The translations under genes and the position numbers were made by a program. 5,254 nt of DNA, taken from Lysobacteraceae bacterium (GTDB lineage Bacteria; Pseudomonadota; Gammaproteobacteria; Xanthomonadales; Rhodanobacteraceae). Below, piece after piece: positions 1 through 4,363 of the stretch; position 1 is the first letter of the stretch, and each line of letters opens with the position of its first letter. The notes under the pieces are model-generated. The model searched no databases, had not been told where the DNA came from, and worked only from the letters and a program-made list of their open reading frames with translations. The DNA lies in the NCBI GenBank assembly GCA_018971925.1, contig JAGWZT010000174.1, positions 1-5,254 of the forward strand, given 5' to 3'.

Positions 1-902
1 TCGAGCAGGCGCGAGTGCAGGTAGAACACGTCGCCCGGGGAGGCCTCGCGACCCGGTGGACGGCGCAGCAACAGCGAAATCTGGCGGTACGCCCAGGCCT
101 GCTTGGTCAAGTCGTCGTAGATGATCAGGGCGTCTTCGCCGTGGTCGCGGAAATACTCGCCCATCGCGCAACCGGCATAGGGCGCGATGTACTGCATCGT
201 CGCCGATTCGGACGCCGAGGCCGCGACGATGATGGTGTGCGCCATCGCGTCGTGTTCTTCCAGCTTGCGCACCACGTTCGCGATCGAGGACTGTTTCTGT
301 CCGATCGCGACGTAGATGCACTTCACGCCGGTGCCCTTCTGGTTGATGATGGTGTCCACCGCCAGCGCGGTCTTGCCGGTCTGGCGGTCGCCGATCACCA
401 GCTCGCGCTGGCCGCGGCCGATGGGGATCATCGAGTCGACCGACTTGTAGCCGGTCTGCACCGGCTGCGACACCGACTGGCGCCAGATCACGCCCGGCGC
501 AACCTTTTCCACCGGCGAAGTCACGTGCGTGTTGACCGGACCCTTGCCGTCGATCGGATTGCCCAGCGCATCCACCACGCGCCCCAGCATTTCGGGGCCA
601 ACCGGTACTTCGAGGATGCGACCGGTGGTCTTCGCGGTGTTGCCTTCGGACAGATGTTCGTATTTGCCGAGCACCACCGCGCCGACCGAATCGCGCTCGA
701 GGTTCAGCGCCAGCGCGTAGGTGTCGCCGGGCAGCTCGATCATTTCGCCGGCCATCACGTCGTTCAGGCCATGGATGCGCACGATGCCATCGGACACGCT
801 GGTGAGCGTGCCTTCGTTGCGCGTTTCCGCGGAGAGCTTGAATTGCTCGATGCGGCTCTTGATCAGCTCGCTGATTTCGGAAGGATTGAGTGTGGTGGCC
901 AT
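1..902 (-). CDS. atpA: F1Fo ATP synthase subunit alpha, N-terminal 300 residues (3' end outside window)
   Basis: Alpha subunit of the F1 head, which with beta forms the alternating hexamer; alpha carries the non-catalytic nucleotide sites. The ATG at 902-900 is preceded by AGGA (911-914, minus-strand sense) 8 nt upstream, and the protein begins M-A-T-T-L-N-P-S-E-I-S-E-L-I-K, matching the family N-terminus (E. coli S-T-E-I-S-E-L-I-K). Visible landmarks: N-terminal beta barrel (to about residue 95, with N-L-E-R-D-S-V-G-A-V-V), Walker A G-D-R-Q-T-G-K-T at residues 171-178 (Lys177), the Q-K-Q-S-S-I-A-N-V-V segment, Walker B L-I-I-Y-D-D at 259-264, and L-L-L-R-R-P-P-G-R-E near residue 285. The reading frame runs off the left edge after codon 300 (5-3). 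Family members are about 510-515 residues, so roughly 40% is missing because of the window edge, not damage. It lies 58 nt downstream of atpH in the same operon. Confidence 0.98.
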   Translation of the reverse strand, partial: MATTLNPSEISELIKSRIEQFKLSAETRNEGTLTSVSDGIVRIHGLNDVMAGEMIELPGDTYALALNLERDSVGAVVLGKYEHLSEGNTAKTTGRILEVPVGPEMLGRVVDALGNPIDGKGPVNTHVTSPVEKVAPGVIWRQSVSQPVQTGYKSVDSMIPIGRGQRELVIGDRQTGKTALAVDTIINQKGTGVKCIYVAIGQKQSSIANVVRKLEEHDAMAHTIIVAASASESATMQYIAPYAGCAMGEYFRDHGEDALIIYDDLTKQAWAYRQISLLLRRPPGREASPGDVFYLHSRLL

Positions 903-960
903 GATGTTTTTCCTGTTGCGTGCGCCGCCCGCTGCGGTGCCGCCATTCAATAGTCGCGAA

Positions 961-1494
961 TCAATTCGTCAAAGCGGTTTCGAGTTTGGCGAGGCGGCTC
1001 TTCAATGATCCGTCGATCACCGTTTCGCCGGCGTCGATCACAGCGCCGCCCAGCACCGAAGGATCGACGCTGCGTTCGAGCTGGATGTCGCTGTTGAAAC
1101 GGCGCTTCAACGCTTCCACCAGACGCGCAGCTTCGCCATCGTCCAGCGGCACCGCGCTGCGCACATGCACTTTCAGCACGTGCTCGGCCTCGCGCTTCAT
1201 CTGCTCGAACAGCGCGGCGATTTCCGGCAATTCACGCAAACGCCCGTTGTCGGCCAGCACCCCGAGGAAACGCGCGAATGCCGAATCGGCCGGCTCGCTT
1301 CCACGCGCAAACAGCGAGGCCAGCGTCCGGGGCGACAAGCGCGGATCGCCGAACAGTGCGATGACACGCGGTTCGGCCGCGACTTCCGCGGCGAACGCAA
1401 GCTTTTCCGCCCAGCCGTTCTGGGTACCGTCCGCGGACGCGATTTCGAACGCGGCGCGGGCGTAGGGGCGGGCGATGGTGAGGGGCTGCGTCAT
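961..1494 (-). CDS. atpH: F1Fo ATP synthase subunit delta
   Basis: Delta (OSCP-type) subunit of the peripheral stalk; it binds the N-terminal tips of the alpha subunits and the C-terminal end of the b dimer, holding F1 still while the rotor turns. The product is 177 residues, the same length as E. coli AtpH. It begins with the conserved A-R-P-Y-A-R-A-A-F-E (residues 8-17) of the helical N-terminal domain, has N-G-R-L at 83-86, and ends with the signature G-G-A-V-I-D-A-G-E-T-V-I-D-G-S-L (149-164) of the b-binding C-terminal domain. It contains no cysteine, unlike the E. coli protein. The ATG at 1494 follows the atpF TGA by only 3 nt, so the two are probably translationally coupled. Stop is TGA at 963-961. 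No frame damage is seen. Confidence 0.97.
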   Translation of the reverse strand: MTQPLTIARPYARAAFEIASADGTQNGWAEKLAFAAEVAAEPRVIALFGDPRLSPRTLASLFARGSEPADSAFARFLGVLADNGRLRELPEIAALFEQMKREAEHVLKVHVRSAVPLDDGEAARLVEALKRRFNSDIQLERSVDPSVLGGAVIDAGETVIDGSLKSRLAKLETALTN

Positions 1495-1497
1495 CGA

Positions 1498-1968
1498 TCA
1501 GATCCCGGCGACCAGTTCGTCGAGCAACGCCTTGTGGGTGTTGGCATCGACCTCGCGGCCGAGGATCTTCTCCGCGCCCTGCACGGCGAGCGTGGCAACC
1601 TGGCCGCGCAACTCGGCGCGGGCTCGATGGGCCATGTTCTCGATGTCGGCCTGTGCCGTGGCTTTCTGGCGCGCGGCTTCGGCCAGCGCATCGGTGCGCG
1701 CCTTGTCGACGATCTGCCCCGCCTGCTGGTTGGCGCGCTCGATGATCACCGCGGCTTCCGCACGCGCCTTCTTCACTTCGTCGTCGGCACGCGTGTTGGC
1801 ATCGGCCAATTCCTTGCGCGCACGGTCGGCGGCCTCGAGGCCGTCGGCGATGCGCTTGGCGCGCTCTTCCATGGCCTTCAAGATCGGCGGCCAGATGAAT
1901 TTCATCGTGAACCAGACCAGGATCAAAAAGACCAGTATCTGGGCGATGAGCGTGGCATTGATGCTCAC
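1498..1968 (-). CDS. atpF: F1Fo ATP synthase subunit b
   Basis: Subunit b, which dimerises to form the peripheral stalk from the membrane to delta. The product is 156 residues, exactly the E. coli length. There is one N-terminal membrane helix (about residues 5-26, ending K-F-I-W-P-P), a conserved Arg36, then a long charged, alanine-rich amphipathic helix (about 30-125) with the regular spacing of a coiled coil, and the delta-binding end A-V-Q-G-A-E-K-I-L (128-136). The start is GTG at 1968-1966, giving M-S-I-N-A-T-L-I-A-Q, which aligns with E. coli M-N-L-N-A-T-I-L-G-Q. It is supported by a GAGAGG Shine-Dalgarno sequence 9 nt upstream. A single b gene, with no b' paralogue in the window, fits a gammaproteobacterium. 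The stop TGA lies 3 nt before atpH. Confidence 0.97.
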   Translation of the reverse strand: MSINATLIAQILVFLILVWFTMKFIWPPILKAMEERAKRIADGLEAADRARKELADANTRADDEVKKARAEAAVIIERANQQAGQIVDKARTDALAEAARQKATAQADIENMAHRARAELRGQVATLAVQGAEKILGREVDANTHKALLDELVAGI

Positions 1969-1977
1969 GGTCGCAAT

Positions 1978-1983
1978 CCTCTC
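1978..1983 (-). promoter_or_regulatory. Ribosome binding site for atpF (supports GTG start)
   Basis: On the minus strand this reads GAGAGG, 9 nt before the GTG at 1968. It fixes the non-ATG start of atpF, which also agrees with the family N-terminus. Confidence 0.75.
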
Positions 1984-2024
1984 GCGTAACTCTCGGGGTT
2001 CAACGTCGCGGTCGTCGCGAGGCT

Positions 2025-2321
2025 TTACTTCGCTGCCGCACCGGCTGCCTGCGCCAGCACGTGGCCGGAGAACGGATCGACGAAGATCACGTACAGCGCG
2101 ATGCCCACGCCGATGATCGGAATCGCATCGATCAGGCCGACCAGCAGGAACATCTTGCCCTGCAGCATCGGTACCAGCTCGGGCTGGCGCGCGGAACTCT
2201 CGAGGAACTTGCCGCCCATCAGGCCCATGCCGATGGCGGCGCCGATGCCGGCCAGACCGAGCATGAAGCCGGCAGCCAGGGCGGTGAAGCCTTCAACACT
2301 GGCCAGTGCGCTGATATCCAT
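2025..2321 (-). CDS. atpE: F1Fo ATP synthase subunit c (proteolipid)
   Basis: Subunit c, many copies of which form the rotor ring in the membrane; each carries one proton on an acidic residue. The product is 98 residues and forms a two-helix hairpin. Helix 1 (about 9-36) has the glycine-rich packing motif G-L-A-G-I-G-A-A-I-G-M-G (22-33), the polar loop is A-R-Q-P-E-L (44-49), and helix 2 (about 55-80) carries the proton-binding Asp65 in G-L-I-D-A-I-P. The binding residue is Asp followed by Ala, which fits proton use and not the Glu/Ser pattern of sodium-driven rings. After helix 2 there is a tail of about 16 residues (D-P-F-S-G-H-V-L-A-Q onward) that is absent from the 79-residue E. coli protein. 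The ATG at 2321 has GGAG 7 nt upstream. Stop is TAA. A 56-nt gap leads to atpF. Confidence 0.98.
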   Translation of the reverse strand: MDISALASVEGFTALAAGFMLGLAGIGAAIGMGLMGGKFLESSARQPELVPMLQGKMFLLVGLIDAIPIIGVGIALYVIFVDPFSGHVLAQAAGAAAK

Positions 2322-2328
2322 TGTGTGT

Positions 2329-2332
2329 CTCC
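2329..2332 (-). promoter_or_regulatory. Strong ribosome binding site for atpE
   Basis: The minus-strand sequence is GGAG followed by 7 nt (ACACACA) and then ATG. It is one of the best sites in the operon. That fits the need for several c subunits per complex, although the high output itself is inferred. Confidence 0.75.
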
Positions 2333-2397
2333 GTAGTACTTTGGGTTGAAGAACAGTAGATGAAACGGGTTTGTACCGAATGCGGTTCTGCGCTTTT

Positions 2398-2418
2398 GCC
2401 CCCTTGAGTCAAGGGGGC
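2398..2418 (-). repeat. Perfect inverted repeat (hairpin) in the atpB-atpE gap, atpE-proximal
   Basis: Minus-strand arms GCCCCCTTGA and TCAAGGGGGC are perfectly complementary around a single central C; a practical hairpin has 8 bp and a 5-nt loop. It lies 76 nt upstream of the atpE start. It is followed by AAAAGCGC and not by a T-run, so it does not look like a simple intrinsic terminator. Likely roles are mRNA processing or stability between atpB and atpE, or it may be a dispersed palindromic repeat. Confidence 0.8.
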
Positions 2419-2419
2419 G

Positions 2420-2443
2420 GAAATCCCTGCTTGCAGGAATTTC
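2420..2443 (-). repeat. Inverted repeat (hairpin) in the atpB-atpE gap, atpB-proximal
   Basis: Minus-strand arms GAAATTCCTGC and GCAGGGATTTC pair over 11 positions (one G-U) around a central AA, so about 10 bp with a 4-nt loop. Only one base separates it from the next hairpin (2398-2418), giving a tandem pair in the transcribed spacer about 64 nt after the atpB stop codon. The remaining spacer on either side (2322-2397 and 2444-2508) shows no gene. Confidence 0.8.
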
Positions 2444-2508
2444 GGGGGTTGTGGGTGAATGACAGTGATGTTCGAAGCCGATGCCTCTTGTCGATTCAGT
2501 ACGCGCCT

Positions 2509-3528
2509 TCAATGGTGCTCGGCCGCCATCGACAGATAAGCGACGGTCAGCACCATGAAGATGTAGGCCTGCAAAGCGATGATCAGCCAGTGGAAGATGC
2601 CCCAGCCGGTCGCGAACAGGATCTGGTAATAGGTCTGGCCGCCGATCGCGGGCAGGAACCCGAAGAGACTGCCCGCGGCGATCACCGCGAGCAGCGCCAG
2701 TGGCAGCCAGCCGCGCAACCACTTGCCCTTGCCGTAAGCGAACAGGCCCACCGTGAACACGGCCAGCGCGGCGAAGATGAAGAACGCCGCGCCGGTCGTC
2801 GGCGCAATGTGCGCCGGCGCGCTGTAACGCAGTGTCAACGCGGCCAGCAGGATGAAGATCACCTCGCCCGCGTACATGTTGCCGAACAGTCGCAAACCGA
2901 GGCTGAGCGGCTTGGACAATTCCTCGACCACCTTCAGCACGAAATTGAGCGGCATCAGCACGATCTTCGCGATCGGATTCCCGGCCTCGAACGGATGCAG
3001 GAACGCTTCCTTGGCGACCAGCTTCAAGCCCTTGCAGTAGAAGCTGTACCAGAAGCACAGCAGGAACACCGTCAGCGACATCGACAGCGTGATGTTGGGA
3101 TCAGCCGGCGGCAGGATGCGCAAGTGCCCGATGCCCACGGCTTCGGCAGCGGTCGGCAGCGCGTCCACGGGCAGCAGGTCCATGAGGTTCATGAACAGCA
3201 CCCAGAAGAACACCAGCAGCGCCATCGGCGCGACGAACTTCGACTTCTGGTGGAAGGCATCCTTGACCTGGCCGTCGACGAATTCGGTGCAGACCTCGAC
3301 GAAACTTTGCCAGCGCCTGGGCACGCCCGGGGAGGCACGCCGCGCGACCGGCCAGAACAGGAACACGAAGAGGAGGCCCAGCAACACCGAGAAGAACACC
3401 GAGTCGATGTTCACTACCCAGAAATTCTGGGAGTTCTCGACGATCTTCCAGGTCTTGAGATCAAGCTGGAGATACGTCAGGTGGTGCAGGATGTATGCAC
3501 CGCTCGTGATGGGACCTTCTGCCGCCAT
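2509..3528 (-). CDS. atpB: F1Fo ATP synthase subunit a, with an unusual internal insertion
   Basis: Subunit a forms the two proton half-channels against the c ring. The N-terminus (I-L-H-H-L-T-Y-L-Q-L-D-L), N-L-M-D-L-L-P-V-D (114-122), S-L-G-L-R-L-F-G-N-M-Y-A-G-E (209-222) and the C-terminal F-H-W-L-I-I-A-L-Q-A-Y-I-F-M-V-L-T (312-328) match the family closely. The essential arginine is Arg213 (E. coli Arg210), and Glu222, His313 and Gln320 correspond to E. coli Glu219, His245 and Gln252. The product is 339 residues against 271 in E. coli. Nearly all the excess lies between Arg213 and His313, 100 residues apart instead of 35. The extra stretch holds two hydrophobic segments (about 246-265 and 275-294) joined by a basic turn (Lys267, Lys269, Arg272). 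The frame is intact through it. The ATG at 3528 has a weak GGA 9 nt upstream. It lies 39 nt after atpI. Confidence 0.97.
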   Translation of the reverse strand: MAAEGPITSGAYILHHLTYLQLDLKTWKIVENSQNFWVVNIDSVFFSVLLGLLFVFLFWPVARRASPGVPRRWQSFVEVCTEFVDGQVKDAFHQKSKFVAPMALLVFFWVLFMNLMDLLPVDALPTAAEAVGIGHLRILPPADPNITLSMSLTVFLLCFWYSFYCKGLKLVAKEAFLHPFEAGNPIAKIVLMPLNFVLKVVEELSKPLSLGLRLFGNMYAGEVIFILLAALTLRYSAPAHIAPTTGAAFFIFAALAVFTVGLFAYGKGKWLRGWLPLALLAVIAAGSLFGFLPAIGGQTYYQILFATGWGIFHWLIIALQAYIFMVLTVAYLSMAAEHH

Positions 3529-3567
3529 GGGTTGAGTTCCAGCCCGAATCTGTCCAGTGATGACGCT

Positions 3568-3936
3568 TCACGCGTCGATGCGCAAAACCAGCCAATTGAC
3601 CATCATCGCCGCGCCAGCCCCAACCACCACCGGCACCAACGGCAAGCGCAGGCGCACTAGGATCAGGAACAAACCGCCCAGCACGACCACCCACTTCAAC
3701 AGCGTCCCCAGCGCGAACCGCCGCATGGTGACGACGCCCCGAGCCAGCGGCGGCCTGAATACGCGAAGCGCCAGCAGTGCAGTGCCAATCGCCACCACCG
3801 CGCCACCGCCAAACGCGCCCAGGGCCGATGCCGCGCCCCCGACGAGAAACAACAGCCCGACGATGATCGCTGCCGCTGTCTGCGCCAACACCACTTGCGT
3901 GGCCAGACGCCGGCCTGCGGCCAGGGAGTTGTACAC
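3568..3936 (-). CDS. atpI: ATP synthase accessory membrane protein I
   Basis: A small hydrophobic protein that usually leads the atp operon; in the family it is linked to assembly or stability of the c ring and is not part of the finished enzyme. With the GTG start at 3936-3934 the product is 122 residues, near the 126 of E. coli AtpI. Four membrane helices are visible (about residues 12-33, 36-57, 76-94, 98-117), with the conserved basic patch G-R-R-L-A near the N-terminus and a lysine in G-T-L-L-K-W (Lys81) before helix 3. The frame is open further upstream to a TTG at 3981. The GTG is preferred because GAGGTGG precedes it, the product begins directly with the conserved part, and the likely promoter would leave only about 6 nt of leader before the TTG. 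Sequence conservation of AtpI is low, so identity rests partly on its place before atpB. Stop is TGA. Confidence 0.88.
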   Translation of the reverse strand: MYNSLAAGRRLATQVVLAQTAAAIIVGLLFLVGGAASALGAFGGGAVVAIGTALLALRVFRPPLARGVVTMRRFALGTLLKWVVVLGGLFLILVRLRLPLVPVVVGAGAAMMVNWLVLRIDA

Positions 3937-3942
3937 GTTCGG

Positions 3943-3949
3943 CCACCTC
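3943..3949 (-). promoter_or_regulatory. Ribosome binding site deciding the atpI start
   Basis: The minus strand reads GAGGTGG, with GAGG ending 9 nt before the GTG at 3936. No comparable site precedes the TTG at 3981, so this supports the shorter atpI product. Confidence 0.6.
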
Positions 3950-3993
3950 GGGCGCGTCTGCGACCCGCCCAAAAGCTGCAATCGAGCTGCGGA

Positions 3994-4023
3994 ATTCTAG
4001 CAGCGGCGCGCGCGGCGTGGCAA
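3994..4023 (-). promoter_or_regulatory. Predicted sigma70-type promoter of the atp operon
   Basis: On the minus strand, TTGCCA (4023-4018) and TAGAAT (3999-3994) are separated by 18 nt. The TAGAAT is preceded by TG plus one base, the extended -10 form. The expected transcription start is near 3987, leaving a leader of about 50 nt to the atpI GTG. The spacer is almost pure G/C and includes an alternating CGCGCGCG tract; the bases after the -10 (TCCGCAGC) are also GC-rich. It is the best promoter-like match found by eye between mnmE and atpI. Confidence 0.65.
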
Positions 4024-4120
4024 CCGCCGGATGCCGTCTTTCGTACTGGAATTACTGGGTTTTTCGGTAATCGGGGTGTCTCGGGCGACCGCCAGCGAGG
4101 CGTCCCTTTCTGATCTGGAG

Positions 4121-4163
4121 CGCCTGTCGCACGTCCATGGTGCTGCGAGAATGACGACATTTC
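4121..4163. repeat. Palindromic repeat, copy A (diverged)
   Basis: It shares with copies B and C the core CGCAC-n-TCCATG-n-TGCTG followed by a GATGACG-like and CAT-containing tail (here GAATGACGACAT). The core can fold as GCAC/GTGC around GTCCATG. It is the least similar of the three copies and lies 133 nt from copy B. Confidence 0.5.
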
Positions 4164-4178
4164 CATTCCGGAAGACCT

Positions 4179-4250
4179 GCCGCTTCCAGCGGCTCGCCCT
4201 TTCGGGCCATCGGCTACGCCGATGTTCGCTCCGGCGTCTTGCCTCCGCCG
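4179..4250. repeat. Run of four short hairpins
   Basis: Four consecutive inverted repeats: GCCGCT/AGCGGC with loop TCC (4179-4193), GCCC/GGGC with loop TTTC (4196-4207), CATCGGC/GCCGATG with loop TAC (4208-4224), and CGGCG/CGCCG with a 9-nt loop (4232-4250). The third is a perfect 7-bp stem. They sit between repeat copies A and B and are probably part of the same repeat element. A structured RNA is possible but nothing identifies one. Confidence 0.6.
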
Positions 4251-4251
4251 T

Positions 4252-4297
4252 CCGGCTCTACGCACATCCATGTGCTGAACGGGGTGAGTGCATCCTC
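4252..4297. repeat. Palindromic repeat, copy B
   Basis: It begins CCGGCTCTACGCACATCC and contains the perfect inverted repeat GCACAT-CC-ATGTGC (4262-4275). It is about 80% identical to copy C over its length with one single-base indel. The core-to-core distance to copy C is 60 nt. Confidence 0.7.
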
Positions 4298-4307
4298 TTG
4301 AAACTGG

Positions 4308-4345
4308 ATCCCGGCTCGACGCACAATCCATGTGCTGGCCGGGAT
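4308..4345. repeat. Palindromic repeat copy C inside a nested stem-loop
   Basis: The repeat unit spans about 4311-4356. Outer arms ATCCCGGC (4308-4315) and GCCGGGAT (4338-4345) are perfectly complementary; inside them GCACA (4321-4325) and TGTGC (4331-4335) form a second stem. This resembles the REP-like elements scattered between genes in many proteobacteria; genome-wide copy number cannot be judged here. Confidence 0.7.
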
Positions 4346-4363
4346 GACGCCATCCTGGCGTCA
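4345..4363 (-). repeat. Hairpin overlapping the mnmE stop codon
   Basis: Arms TGACGCCA and TGGCGTCA are perfectly complementary (8 bp) with a 3-nt loop. On the minus strand the first three bases of the first arm are the mnmE stop TGA. No T-run follows (next bases TCCCGGCC), so it is not a standard intrinsic terminator, though it may protect the 3' end of the mnmE message together with the neighbouring nested stem-loop. Confidence 0.65.

Larger units (their letters stand above)
3937..4360 (-). other. Intergenic region between mnmE and atpI, no gene, rich in palindromes
   Basis: This 424-nt stretch contains no convincing coding sequence. A minus-strand frame is open across it, but its product has no family features and is rich in Arg, Gly and Ser, as expected of translated GC-rich repeats. 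Reading from mnmE towards atpI it holds: a hairpin at the mnmE stop, two close palindromic repeat copies (4311-4356, 4252-4297), a run of four hairpins (4179-4250), a third diverged copy (4121-4163), about 100 nt (4024-4120) with nothing recognised, then the atp promoter and atpI leader. Confidence 0.75.

Noticed and set aside
15..953. Plus-strand open frame of 312 codons
   Set aside because: It lies antisense to atpA; composition is that of a complement frame, rich in Arg, Ala, Asp and His, while the opposite strand encodes an unmistakable alpha subunit.
2100..2160. Sodium-binding c subunit
   Set aside because: The ion site is Asp65 followed by Ala, without the Glu and Ser/Thr residues of sodium-type c rings.
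2380..2412. Internal promoter before atpE using TTGACT within the hairpin as a -35
   Set aside because: At 16-18 nt downstream there is no acceptable -10 (AGAACC); the nearest TACAAA is 31 nt away.
2398..2418. Intrinsic terminator between atpB and atpE
   Set aside because: The stem is strong but is followed by AAAAGCGC in the direction of transcription, and on the other strand by GGAAATCC; no U-tract on either side.
2371..3660. Long plus-strand open frame of 429 codons
   Set aside because: It lies opposite atpB and parts of its neighbours; the product is rich in His, Gln, Arg and Glu as expected of the complement of a high-GC membrane protein gene, with no family features.
3934..3981. TTG at 3981 as the atpI start
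   Set aside because: It has no ribosome binding site, leaves about 6 nt of leader from the predicted promoter, and adds 15 residues before the conserved N-terminal region.
4045..4072. Hairpin ATTAC/GTAAT with an internal T-run as a terminator
   Set aside because: Only 5 AT-rich base pairs with an 11-nt loop, and the T-run is in the loop on the plus strand, not after the stem in the transcribed direction.
4121..4356. CRISPR array from three repeated units
   Set aside because: The copies are diverged, unequally spaced (133 and 60 nt between cores), and lack conserved-repeat/unique-spacer organisation; no cas gene is nearby.
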